Source of the DNA: a virus
Length of the DNA: 34,574 bases
IMG/VR virus record: IMGVR_UViG_3300034198_013190
Location: 1 to 34,574 of that record
Direction: 5' to 3' (one strand)
A model generated the notes under the pieces. The model ran no database searches. It was not told the origin of the DNA and was given only the letters and a program-made list of their open reading frames with translations. Positions 15,818 to 21,667 of the stretch are shown piece by piece (positions within the stretch are counted from its first letter, which is position 1; every line of letters starts with the position of its first letter). The position numbers were made by a program, and so were the translations under genes.

Positions 15818-16008
15818 TTTGGGAAATCAACGATAGTTGGCTCGTTAATTTCGCCCCATTTATGGAACCGCTTCAGCGGTGTTATTTCTTCTTCGTAAAT
15901 CTCGGAGATCCTAAAATTGCCATCGTCCTTACAAATAGCCGACACCACTCGCGTAACGAGTCGGTCTGGGTGTCGGTATTGGAAGTTGATGAATTTCTTG
16001 GTCGGCAT
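15811..16008 (-). CDS. Small hypothetical protein with its own promoter
   Basis: This 65-residue charged protein (MPTKKFINFQYRHPDRL..., ending TIVDFPNK) has many aromatic and charged residues and no family I recognise. The start is the ATG at 16008. An extended -10 box (TGCTATAAT) ends six bases upstream, so the transcript would begin at or next to the ATG and be leaderless. The gene lies just downstream of a duplicated rusA 3' end and a large hairpin, so it may be a recently acquired autonomous cargo gene. Confidence 0.6.
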   Translation of the reverse strand: MPTKKFINFQYRHPDRLVTRVVSAICKDDGNFRISEIYEEEITPLKRFHKWGEINEPTIVDFPNK

Positions 16009-16014
16009 GGTGCT

Positions 16015-16023
16015 ATTATAGCA
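16015..16023 (-). promoter_or_regulatory. Extended -10 promoter, probably leaderless transcript
   Basis: The minus strand reads TGC TATAAT, an exact extended -10 element, followed by AGCACC and then ATG. A weak TCGAAA lies 18 bases upstream as a possible -35. The start point would fall at the ATG. The box arises within the duplicated rusA end, where the second copy has TATAAT and the rusA copy has TATGAT. Confidence 0.5.
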
Positions 16024-16044
16024 CAACTTCCAGCGTGATTTCGA
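16015..16044. repeat. Direct repeat of rusA 3' end, copy 1
   Basis: This 30-bp segment matches 16203-16232 at 28 of 30 positions, offset 188 bp. In the minus-strand frame it still encodes EITLEVVL followed by a stop. The frame upstream of it is open for about 13 residues, then stops. It marks the left edge of the segment inserted or duplicated after rusA. Confidence 0.85.
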
Positions 16045-16109
16045 TTGTATCTTTTCTTTCAAACACCAGACATTCCTTTTCATGTCATACAGCAAAATTC
16101 GACGCCTTT

Positions 16110-16176
16110 TTACACCATTCTCACTTCTGCAAGATGACGAAAACTTATTCGTTGCAGTGACTTGTGAATGGTGTAA
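16110..16176. other. 67-nt imperfect hairpin element
   Basis: The outer arms TTACACCATTC and GAATGGTGTAA are an 11-bp perfect inverted repeat. Inside, TCAC/GTGA, TGCAA/TTGCA and CGAA/TTCG pair in nested order with small bulges around a six-base loop, about 24 pairs in all. The element occupies the non-coding space between rusA and the next gene and is flanked by the rusA-end repeats. It has no T-run, so it is unlikely to be a simple terminator. A small RNA, an mRNA stability element or a mobile palindromic element are alternatives. Confidence 0.6.
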
Positions 16177-16202
16177 TTATTGCCACTTCTAAAATCCTAC
16201 AC

Positions 16203-16232
16203 ATCATAGCACAACTTCCAGCGTAATTTCGA
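16203..16232. repeat. Direct repeat of rusA 3' end, copy 2 (within rusA)
   Basis: This is the original 3' end of rusA including its TGA. It matches 16015-16044 in 28 of 30 bases. The two copies flank 158 bp holding the hairpin element. Confidence 0.85.
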
Positions 16233-16656
16233 CGCCCGGAGCCTCGTTTACATTGCACCAATGTTTCTGACAGAATCGTTCTGTGACTTGACAATCGTCC
16301 TTATAAACAATCCCGGTCAGTGCATCTTCCGTGCATCTGATCAGTTTGGTGAGGTCTGGTTTTTGGATGTGGTGTTTCGGGGCGGTCTCTTTAATCCTGG
16401 CCGCATTCTTTCCGCTTCCATAGTGGGACTTCGGGCGGGGGAAATAGAAATCAATGGTCATCGCCACCGCTTCGGTCGTCAGCTTAGCCCCGGCGTCAAT
16501 CATGGCCTGCTGAGCGTGTAGCGATACAATCGACTGCCAGCTTGTTTTACGCTTGGCGGTGTCCATCACAATGATTCGGCCCGTTTTCGGATGGGCAAAG
16601 GCTTTCTTTGAGCCGGATGGTGACGCGATGCCTGGGACGAAGAAAGAAAGTTTCAA
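16204..16656 (-). CDS. rusA: RusA-family Holliday junction resolvase
   Basis: This is a 150-residue endonuclease that cuts four-way junctions in phage DNA before packaging. Features are an N-terminal strand 'SFFVPGIASPSGSKKAF', the strand 'AMTIDFYFPRP' and the acidic core 'KPDLTKLIRCTEDALTGIVYKDD', whose Asp residues are the metal ligands of RusA. I chose TTG at 16656, which overlaps the upstream stop (TTGA) and has GGAG eight bases before it; longer upstream frames are out of proportion. Its stop lies in a 30-bp segment that is duplicated 188 bp downstream. Confidence 0.85.
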   Translation of the reverse strand: MKLSFFVPGIASPSGSKKAFAHPKTGRIIVMDTAKRKTSWQSIVSLHAQQAMIDAGAKLTTEAVAMTIDFYFPRPKSHYGSGKNAARIKETAPKHHIQKPDLTKLIRCTEDALTGIVYKDDCQVTERFCQKHWCNVNEAPGVEITLEVVL

Positions 16657-16913
16657 GATTTCATCTCCGTGATCATCTTGGCCATTATTCCCAGTAACAT
16701 GCCGGTTACTATGGTGGTAGGAAACATCATGAGTTCGCCTGTCATGTCTGCGACTGATGCACCTAGCAATATCAAGCTCATAGGGCCGTAAATGAGATAC
16801 ATTGATTCGCTCGCAGAACATTCGTTTTGATTTTTGCGAGCCACACTAAGCCACAGAATGTAGCCAATAAGTCCTGTTATAAATGGGATCATATTAAACA
16901 CCGTGATATTCAA
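16653..16913 (-). CDS. Small membrane protein, three hydrophobic segments
   Basis: This 86-residue protein has hydrophobic stretches at about 7-23 (MIPFITGLIGYILWLSV), 38-55 (MYLIYGPMSLILLGASV) and 64-80 (FPTTIVTGMLLGIMAKM). The frame starts at TTG 16913, with GGGGGAG upstream, just before the previous stop; the first ATG is six codons in (16895). Its stop overlaps the rusA start. It could be a superinfection exclusion protein or a holin. I see no family signature. Confidence 0.5.
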   Translation of the reverse strand: MNITVFNMIPFITGLIGYILWLSVARKNQNECSASESMYLIYGPMSLILLGASVADMTGELMMFPTTIVTGMLLGIMAKMITEMKS

Positions 16914-16914
16914 T

Positions 16915-17022
16915 TCATCTCCCCCGTTTCATCGCTTGCAGATACATCATCACCAATGCCACCATTACGACTGACAACGTAAAACACGCCACAGCACCGA
17001 GGATTGATAGGGTTATAGTCAT
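16915..17022 (-). CDS. 35-residue single-pass membrane microprotein
   Basis: The frame reads MTITLSILGAVACFTL, then a hydrophobic run to MMYLQ and a basic end AMKRGR. One transmembrane helix fills most of it, with the positive end probably inside. The ATG overlaps the stop of the DUF3310 gene (ATGA) and the stop is one base before the next membrane gene. This tight coupling supports a real gene. The function is unknown. Confidence 0.6.
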   Translation of the reverse strand: MTITLSILGAVACFTLSVVMVALVMMYLQAMKRGR

Positions 17023-17237
17023 TTGTCGTATTCTCGCATTTTTTCAATCCGCTGAATCTCGCGATCAACGTACCATCGAGCCTTCCGCAGATCCTCAATC
17101 ACATCGCCTTTTTCACCAGCACGCCAAATGTATTTAATGGCGTTCCCCCGGCAGAAATTGAAGTGTTCAGTGATCTGAATGCACTCTATGCCGGAAGGGT
17201 GATTGTTGTAATGGTCAGGGTTGATTGGGTCGCTCAA
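17019..17237 (-). CDS. DUF3310 family protein
   Basis: This 72-residue protein matches the DUF3310 pattern almost throughout: 'INPDHYNNHPSGIECIQI', 'FNFCRGNAIKYIWRAGEKG' and 'DLRKARWYVDREI'. DUF3310 is common in phages, sometimes fused to or near nucleotide metabolism genes, with no settled biochemical role. It overlaps both neighbours by four bases in the early operon. Confidence 0.85.
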   Translation of the reverse strand: MSDPINPDHYNNHPSGIECIQITEHFNFCRGNAIKYIWRAGEKGDVIEDLRKARWYVDREIQRIEKMREYDK

Positions 17238-17479
17238 TTTGTCTGCCCTTTCTGCTCAACGACAATGCGATGCCAACGACTGTCAGGCATAAACACGAAG
17301 AAATGATTTAATCCTATTTCTACAGCAAATTCCGCTGCTTCCTGCGGGCTGTTGAACAGTTTACTTCTGCGTTCACCGTCAACCATGAAACGAACTTCGC
17401 AATCACCAATGCGGGCAATTCCGCCAAATTTTACGTTGAATGTGACTCGATACGGGCCGTTTGATTCAGGCTTGATCAT
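17234..17479 (-). CDS. Hypothetical 81-residue protein
   Basis: The start is the ATG at 17479, overlapping the upstream stop. It has a beta-rich layout (YRVTFNVKFGGIARIGDCEV, FMVDGERRSK) followed by a helix (PQEAAEFAVEIGLN) and a final strand 'WHRIVVEQKG'. It looks like a small alpha/beta single-domain protein. I recognise no family, and it carries no catalytic signature. Confidence 0.6.
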   Translation of the reverse strand: MIKPESNGPYRVTFNVKFGGIARIGDCEVRFMVDGERRSKLFNSPQEAAEFAVEIGLNHFFVFMPDSRWHRIVVEQKGQTN

Positions 17480-17769
17480 TCCGCTTGCCCCTTCCAAAAT
17501 TCGTATTCCCAGCCATTCACTAAAGGCTCTCTTTTGTCAGGAACCAAATCTTTAAGTCTAGTCATTGGGTGAGTTGCCAGTTTGCCTGTTTTGATGTTGC
17601 GAACTGCCCACACTGGCGGGCTGACGATACCGGCCTCGATCAGTACGTTGGCAATCTTTTCAACCGGGATTGCCGCGTAATCATTCAGGAACCGCCCAAA
17701 AACGGCGTCCATGAGTTCGGCGAATCGTTCGGCCTGCTCTTTTGTTATATCTTCAGACTTGATCGGCAT
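17476..17769 (-). CDS. Hypothetical 97-residue protein
   Basis: I chose ATG 17769 (MPIKSEDITKEQAERFAELM), with AAAGGGG upstream, over an earlier ATG that overlaps the previous gene heavily. The protein has two helices, then 'VWAVRNIKTGKLATHPMTRLKDLVPDKREPLVNGWEYEFWKGQ', a small beta-type domain. It overlaps the preceding Ead-like gene by 17 bases. I do not recognise the family. Confidence 0.6.
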   Translation of the reverse strand: MPIKSEDITKEQAERFAELMDAVFGRFLNDYAAIPVEKIANVLIEAGIVSPPVWAVRNIKTGKLATHPMTRLKDLVPDKREPLVNGWEYEFWKGQAE

Positions 17770-18151
17770 TATTAGCCCCTTTGCTCGCGAAATCGGTTTC
17801 ATTACCAGACAACGGTAAGACTTCACAGCTGCAAAATTTAGGCTGTTGGTCGCACCCTGAGCAGACAAGCTCGTCCAGCCTGTCCCTCAACCGCTCCACC
17901 TCCGCCACCAGTGCCAGTACCACGGCAGGATTCGCGGCGGCTATAAACTCGGCGTATGACTCAACGCAAATTTCATTCCCGCAAAAACGTGAGATAATGA
18001 CAGCGTAATCATCGTCAGCCACGGCCTGAAATGATCTCAACCGCTCCACCTCCGCCACCATCACCAGCACCACGGCAGGATCGCCCGGCGTCGCCGCCTC
18101 TGCGTTTTGTCGCAGATCATTCAACAGTTCGGGCGTTATTTCAATCGGCAT
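17753..18151 (-). CDS. Ead/Ea22-like protein, duplicated paralogue 2
   Basis: This 132-residue protein begins MPIEITPELLNDLRQNAEAATPGD and contains two copies of a 'PAVVL..VAEVERLR' unit (about 25-39 and 73-88), with 'FIAAANPAVVLALVAEVERL' as in lambda Ea22/Ead-like proteins. Its DNA shares a 123-bp block with the upstream paralogue. Relative to that copy, the stretch after TPG has been replaced by an extra 'PAVVL' unit. The C-terminus has Cys pairs (VCSGCDQQPKFCSCE). The Ead function in phages is not established. Confidence 0.7.
   Translation of the reverse strand: MPIEITPELLNDLRQNAEAATPGDPAVVLVMVAEVERLRSFQAVADDDYAVIISRFCGNEICVESYAEFIAAANPAVVLALVAEVERLRDRLDELVCSGCDQQPKFCSCEVLPLSGNETDFASKGANNADQV
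17888..18010. repeat. 123-bp direct repeat, copy 1 (in Ead-like paralogue 2)
   Basis: This block matches 18291-18413 with about four differences in 123 bp. It encodes the block from the DYAVIISRF strand to the AEVERLR helix. A further partial copy of the AEVERLR-encoding part lies at about 18018-18080. Such high DNA identity implies recent duplication or gene conversion. Confidence 0.9.
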
Positions 18152-18515
18152 TGCTGGCCTCCCTTTTTGCTTTGCTAATCAGTTCAATGCCAACATTGAT
18201 CTCTTCGCATGAACGGCACTGGTCGTCGCTGCATTCGTGGTAAACATTTAGCTTATCAATAACTTCTACAGCCACGGCCTGAAATGATCTTAACCGCTCC
18301 ACTTCCGCCACCAGTGCCAGCACCACGGCAGGATTCGCGGCGGCTATAAACTCGGCGTATGACTCAACGCAAATTTCATTCCCGCAAAAACGCGAGATAA
18401 TGACAGCGTAATCGCCATCCATTCCGCCGTACCCGATCAACCATTCGCCCGGCGTTGCTGCCCCTGCCTTCTGTCGCAGATCGCTCAAGAGGGCGGGCGT
18501 GATTTCAATGCTCAT
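18141..18515 (-). CDS. Ead/Ea22-like protein, paralogue 1
   Basis: This 124-residue protein begins MSIEITPALLSDLRQKAGAATPGEW, with 'GDYAVIISRFCGNEICVE', then 'FIAAANPAVVLALVAEVERL', the hallmark of Ead/Ea22-like phage proteins. The C-terminal part (YHECSDDQCRSCEEINVGIE) holds three Cys and a His that could bind zinc. It overlaps both neighbours by about 11 bases. The neighbouring gene is a rearranged copy. Confidence 0.7.
   Translation of the reverse strand: MSIEITPALLSDLRQKAGAATPGEWLIGYGGMDGDYAVIISRFCGNEICVESYAEFIAAANPAVVLALVAEVERLRSFQAVAVEVIDKLNVYHECSDDQCRSCEEINVGIELISKAKREASNAD
18291..18413. repeat. 123-bp direct repeat, copy 2 (in Ead-like paralogue 1)
   Basis: This is the partner of 17888-18010, 403 bp apart. 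The differences are all single C/T changes, and most fall at third codon positions. Confidence 0.9.
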
Positions 18516-18915
18516 TTGTTTTCCTTTTTGCTTCTATCTCTCGCCTTCTGTTCCGCCGTTTCATCGCACACGACAAACATCGGGTGCTGCCCTTCGCCAC
18601 AATGCACTTGCAGTCAAGGCACTTGCCTTTCTCGGCTCGCTCCCGGCAGATCTGACAAGTGCCCGTTTTGTTATAGTTGGAGATCGGCAAGCCGCAGACG
18701 CTGCACCCGTACAGACATTGCGTGCTTTTGGTGATCACGACCAGCTTTTCTTCAACCGTCTCATATCGGCCCGCCAAGGCATCCTCAAAGTATTTTCTTG
18801 CCGATTCTTCCGAGACGTTTAGCTCGCTGATTACTTCCGCAAATGCCCGGCGAATCGTATTGCGTCTGACTGCCGAGATGTCACGCTCATAAGGTTGCCA
18901 AGCCGCATCAGCCAT
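18505..18915 (-). CDS. Multi-cysteine zinc-binding protein
   Basis: This 136-residue protein has an N-terminal helical half (SAVRRNTIRRAFAEVISELN, 'EEKLVVITKSTQ') followed by four CxxC-type knuckles: CSVC, CQIC, CLDC and CLSC. The extreme C-terminus is strongly basic (MKRRNRRREIEAKRK). The pattern resembles phage zinc-ribbon or HNH-like accessory proteins without an HNH triad. It probably binds nucleic acid. One-base and 11-base overlaps place it inside the early operon. Confidence 0.6.
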   Translation of the reverse strand: MADAAWQPYERDISAVRRNTIRRAFAEVISELNVSEESARKYFEDALAGRYETVEEKLVVITKSTQCLYGCSVCGLPISNYNKTGTCQICRERAEKGKCLDCKCIVAKGSTRCLSCAMKRRNRRREIEAKRKTNEH

Positions 18916-19112
18916 TAAGGCACCTCAATGCTGATACCAAGATTCTTGCAATTCGTCTTCGCTTTTTGCTCAAGCTCAGTGACTTTGGAAACCATGAAAG
19001 AATCTTCGTAGTTCAGTCTGACGCATGGCTCTTGCTCTATTTTTTTAATCAGCAACACCAGCCTATTAACGGCATGGATTAATTGAACGTGTATTGATTC
19101 ATTAACACTCAT
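18915..19112 (-). CDS. Hypothetical 65-residue helical protein
   Basis: The sequence MSVNESIHVQLIHAVNRLVL continues into an amphipathic helix 'LIKKIEQEP' and a second helix 'VSKVTELEQKAKTNCKNLG'. It is coupled by one-base overlaps to the winged-helix gene upstream and the zinc protein downstream. I do not recognise it. Confidence 0.55.
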   Translation of the reverse strand: MSVNESIHVQLIHAVNRLVLLIKKIEQEPCVRLNYEDSFMVSKVTELEQKAKTNCKNLGISIEVP

Positions 19113-19369
19113 CAGATCGCCCTTCCACTTTCCAGAATCAAAGCCACCGGGAACACCCAGCCGCGTGTGGTGATTGACTTATCTCGGTTGATCAGAAAAT
19201 TATTAGACTTTCCGATTTTCTGGCACTCAATCAACCGGGCTGCTTTCAGTTCCTCAATCACACGCCTAACGGTGGTTGAAGTCTTATCGATCCGTACTGC
19301 CAGTTCTTCAATCGTCGCCGTTGAATCGCGATTAATCTCGCAGAGAACTTGCACATATAAGCTAATCAC
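19112..19369 (-). CDS. Winged helix-turn-helix DNA-binding protein
   Basis: This is an 85-residue protein. 'VLCEINRDSTATIEELAVRI' and 'DKTSTTVRRVIEELKAARLI' form the helix-turn-helix with recognition helix 'STTVRRVIEELK', followed by a wing 'ECQKIGKSNNFLI'. This is a MarR/GntR-like winged helix of minimal size. It probably acts as a transcription regulator within the early operon. Its start overlaps the upstream stop by four bases. Confidence 0.75.
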   Translation of the reverse strand: MISLYVQVLCEINRDSTATIEELAVRIDKTSTTVRRVIEELKAARLIECQKIGKSNNFLINRDKSITTRGWVFPVALILESGRAI

Positions 19370-19605
19370 GCTTCCACCCCCGTTTCTTTGGGGTGAATGC
19401 TCTTGGCTTCTTTGATCAGATAGATGCGGTCGAAGTCGGCAGGTTTGATCGTGAAATAGGCGTTATTGCGGAAAAGAACGTCGATGGCTGCGATGTCAAA
19501 CGCTTTGCCTTTGGCGTCGCGTTTGTACTCAATTTTCACAACCGTACCGACCATGATTGATTCTTTGGCTCGGATTGTGTCGCCCACCTGATAACGATTG
19601 ATCAT
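19366..19605 (-). CDS. Hypothetical small beta-barrel-like protein
   Basis: This 79-residue protein (MINRYQVGDTIRAKESIMVG, 'TVVKIEYKRDAKGKAFDIAAIDVLF') has the strand pattern of a small SH3-like or KOW-like barrel. It overlaps the csrA stop by four bases, so it is translated directly after CsrA. It could bind RNA or protein, but no family is recognised. Confidence 0.55.
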   Translation of the reverse strand: MINRYQVGDTIRAKESIMVGTVVKIEYKRDAKGKAFDIAAIDVLFRNNAYFTIKPADFDRIYLIKEAKSIHPKETGVEA

Positions 19606-19802
19606 GACACGCCATCCTTTTTTGCACTGTTGAGCTTCTTTTCCCTGATTTCTGGCCGATTGATCTGTACGTTCTTTGAGGCACTGAAGGCCAGTTTGAC
19701 CTTATCGCCACGAATCTCGGCGACGATGACTTCGATTGTTTCGTCACCAGCATCGATGACAACTGTTTGAAGTTTACCCCTTGTCAGTACCAGGACACCC
19801 AT
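19602..19802 (-). CDS. csrA: Phage-encoded CsrA/RsmE-family RNA-binding regulator
   Basis: This 66-residue protein starts at ATG 19802 after a strong site (GGAGG). It matches CsrA along its core: 'VLVLTRGK' (strand 1), 'ETIEVIVAEIRGDKVKLAF' (strands 2-4) and 'SASKNVQINRPEI' (strand 5 to helix). The strand-1 LVLTR and the strand-5 arginine (Arg49, equivalent to E. coli Arg44) that contact RNA are kept; the usual His before that arginine is Asn. CsrA dimers bind GGA motifs in mRNA leaders and change translation or stability. Here it could rewire host metabolism or time phage genes. Its own leader holds several ANGGA motifs, one in the ribosome binding site. Confidence 0.85.
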   Translation of the reverse strand: MGVLVLTRGKLQTVVIDAGDETIEVIVAEIRGDKVKLAFSASKNVQINRPEIREKKLNSAKKDGVS

Positions 19803-19962
19803 CGTTGCAACCTCCATGATGATTGACGGCCAGGCTAGCCGTCCGTGAGTTCCATGCCTGCCGCCTGAAAGTTCTAGCGCGATAACATCTCGTGCCGACT
19901 TCCACCGCCCAACCCCCGGACTGTGAGGGTTGAGAAACCACCTGCCGGGAGTCGAACCCGGC
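19803..19962 (-). promoter_or_regulatory. csrA leader with GGA motifs and hairpins
   Basis: This 160-bp non-coding segment lies between the ParB-like gene and csrA. On the minus strand it holds three ANGGA sites (at 19855-19851, 19846-19842 and 19817-19813, the last overlapping the Shine-Dalgarno), a further GGA near 19903, and a GACGGC/GCCGTC hairpin (19825-19843). This is how CsrA autoregulates in bacteria. It could also act as a sponge RNA for host CsrA. An open frame runs through it but has poor codon content. Confidence 0.5.
19944..19962 (-). other. tRNA T-arm-like hairpin after a stop codon
   Basis: GCCGGG-TTCGACT-CCCGGC has a six-pair stem and the canonical seven-base T-loop (TTCGANT). 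It begins directly after the TGA of the ParB-like gene. Flanking CACCT and AGGTG can pair like a short acceptor stem. No anticodon or D arm fits, so it is not a normal tRNA. Confidence 0.6.
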
Positions 19963-20772
19963 TCATGCCGATAGGTGATCATTGATAATTGATGCCGCAA
20001 TGCCCCATGCTGATCTTTCTTCATCTTCCGTTATTCTGAAAGACTTGAGGTTTGCATTCTTTTTGTTAAACACCTTCAATCCGATTGCCATAATTCTTTG
20101 TTGATATGGCCCAGTTGCGGCAATAATTTTTCCTCTTTTGATCATTTTTTCCAGTGCCAAAGAAATCGATGATTGCTCTTCAAAATTGCCAAGCGACAAA
20201 GCGCGATATTGATTAAACACATACGTTCTATCACCACCATCTAACACTGTGATAGCAGCCGACAATCTGAAATTTGCACTACAAATGATTTTGGTTTTTG
20301 TCCCACAAAAACTAATCATCTCAGCTATTATTTGCTGTAGTCCAGTTTCAGCAACCAGTCTGATCTGATTGACTGATGGGCGTTGATAACCAAAAGCAAG
20401 AAAAGCAGCCAGCCTTAAACCTTCAGCAACCGGAATTGACAGCCCTGTTCTGTCTGAATAGCTTCTACTCGCGCCGCAGTCGATTACCTCGTAAGCACTC
20501 ACCGGCATCCCAAATGTAACATTCGTCTGGATTGCTCTTTTTGATCTTACTACAGCCGTCAGCCTGTGATGGCCGTCTCTTAAATTGCCATTTACATCAA
20601 ATCCAACACCCTGATTAGTTAAACGCCATTCACCTCTTGTTATTGCATCTGCAAGCTCTTTTACATAACCTTTTCGAAGATTGCGATTGCCAATAGATGT
20701 TGCAAGCATCTCTTCTGCCATGGTGGGAGTGATTGCCATTACGATTGTTTGCGAAGGTCTTTTGAAATTCAT
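19963..20772 (-). CDS. ParB/sulfiredoxin-fold phage protein
   Basis: This 269-residue protein's N-terminal half has the pattern 'NRNLRKGYVKELADAITRG', 'GFDVNGNLRDGHHRLTAVV', 'VTFGMPVSAYEVIDCGASRS'. That is the ParB-N-like fold widespread in phages, with 'DGHHRL' at the nucleotide-binding box (usually DGQHRL). Residues about 110-265 are helical. Relatives are annotated only as hypothetical or as ParB-like nucleases. Base composition is more A/T-rich than its neighbours, hinting at separate acquisition. It overlaps the upstream gene by four bases. Confidence 0.7.
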   Translation of the reverse strand: MNFKRPSQTIVMAITPTMAEEMLATSIGNRNLRKGYVKELADAITRGEWRLTNQGVGFDVNGNLRDGHHRLTAVVRSKRAIQTNVTFGMPVSAYEVIDCGASRSYSDRTGLSIPVAEGLRLAAFLAFGYQRPSVNQIRLVAETGLQQIIAEMISFCGTKTKIICSANFRLSAAITVLDGGDRTYVFNQYRALSLGNFEEQSSISLALEKMIKRGKIIAATGPYQQRIMAIGLKVFNKKNANLKSFRITEDEERSAWGIAASIINDHLSA

Positions 20773-21131
20773 GTCTGTTCAAACTCCCTTTGCAATCGCT
20801 CCGCAAACTTGTCACCAGCTTTTGACCACCGCTGAACCTCGTGCTTGCTGGTGACCGTTACCCGCTGGCGTGCTGCGCTGCGGTTCCATTCCCTGACAAA
20901 TGCCTCGCCGATTGCTTTTGATGTGTTCGCGGCACTCTCTGGCGTTGCGCCTTTATTGAGTGCCATCACAAACGAGGCTGATACATGAGCCTCAAGCTCA
21001 AGGTTGAAATCAGCACCGCCCACAAGGCTTCTGCTTGGTGTGCGGATCTTGATAATCTCGTCCCAAAGCTGGCTGATGCGATGCTCAACCTGACGCATCT
21101 TGGCGATTGTCTGCGGTGATAGTGTGACCAT
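20769..21131 (-). CDS. Hypothetical 120-residue protein
   Basis: The sequence MVTLSPQTIAKMRQVEHRIS and long helices ('HVSASFVMALNKGATPESAA', 'AFVREWNRSAARQRV') make an all-helical, basic protein. It is coupled by four bases to the ParB-like gene. Upstream lies 340 bp of non-coding, structured DNA, so it may be the first gene of a sub-operon. I recognise no family. Confidence 0.6.
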   Translation of the reverse strand: MVTLSPQTIAKMRQVEHRISQLWDEIIKIRTPSRSLVGGADFNLELEAHVSASFVMALNKGATPESAANTSKAIGEAFVREWNRSAARQRVTVTSKHEVQRWSKAGDKFAERLQREFEQT

Positions 21132-21472
21132 GTTGTTGATCCTGAGTTAAAACCCACCCCGCCAACGCAGCGGGGCGAGTCGCAGAAGTTTCCGGCGTTT
21201 TGGACCACCGGCCAGCCGTGGCGAAAATCGAAGGACTCCACGACTGAAATGGGTGGCAGGGATCGAACCTGCCATGGGTCACGTCTGACACATCCGCCAA
21301 GGCCCCATAAACCGCCTTCCGTGGCGAAAGTCGCTTCCCTGCTTAGATTGCCCGCTGCATGACCCACAGGGGCCGCGTGCCCCCGTTTCGCTCGACCGTG
21401 GTGGCACTAGGAGACTGCCGCCAGATCATGCTGCCGCTATGTCACCAGCTTCCCGGCGGCACGGGCAACCGT
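21132..21472 (-). ncRNA. Structured non-coding region with T-arm mimic (possible RNA)
   Basis: No convincing gene lies here. On the minus strand, TGGGTCA (21366-21360) pairs with TGACCCA (21281-21275). Inside are CGCCACGGAAGG facing CCTTGGCG and a small GCGA/TCGC hairpin. Just after comes GGCAGG-TTCGATC-CCTGCC (21273-21255), a perfect T-arm with canonical T-loop. The 11-mer CCGTGGCGAAA occurs twice. Downstream, CCCCGC/GCGGGG forms another hairpin before TTTT. The total looks like a folded RNA of 110-200 nt, not a canonical tRNA. No promoter was identified. Confidence 0.45.
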
Positions 21473-21667
21473 TTACGATTCAATCGGTTCATCGACTACC
21501 GACTCCCGCAGCTTGCGAAGGCTGCGGATTGCATCGAGGGCATATCGCCTGATGTCGGCCTCGTCTTCGGCAGTGCTTGGCTCTGCCTCGTCTTCAAGAT
21601 GCCGCTCAGCCAATGTGGCAAAGCGGCTGCATTCTTCAATGGCTGTTTCGATGTCACGTTGTCGCAT
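21473..21667 (-). CDS. Hypothetical acidic 64-residue protein
   Basis: The sequence MRQRDIETAIEECSRFATLA with 'EDEADIRRYALDAIRSLRKL' makes an acidic, helical protein. AAGGA precedes the ATG by eight bases. It lies wholly under the 3' part of the preceding open frame, in a different phase, and its amino-acid composition is the more protein-like of the two. The function is unknown. Confidence 0.6.
   Translation of the reverse strand: MRQRDIETAIEECSRFATLAERHLEDEAEPSTAEDEADIRRYALDAIRSLRKLRESVVDEPIES

Noticed and set aside
15811-16095. 94-residue version of the 65-residue gene (MLYDMKRNVW...)
   Set aside because: The extra N-terminus crosses the rusA-end duplication in the wrong frame; the ATG at 16008 sits just after the extended -10.
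21255-21366. Canonical tRNA gene at the T-arm motif
   Set aside because: I tried acceptor pairings of 73-90 nt and D-armless forms; none gave a complete acceptor, anticodon stem and T-arm together.
20966-21367. 133-residue minus-strand frame over the 20769 gene and the non-coding region
   Set aside because: It overlaps a better gene and the structured segment, with Trp/Cys/Arg-rich shadow composition.
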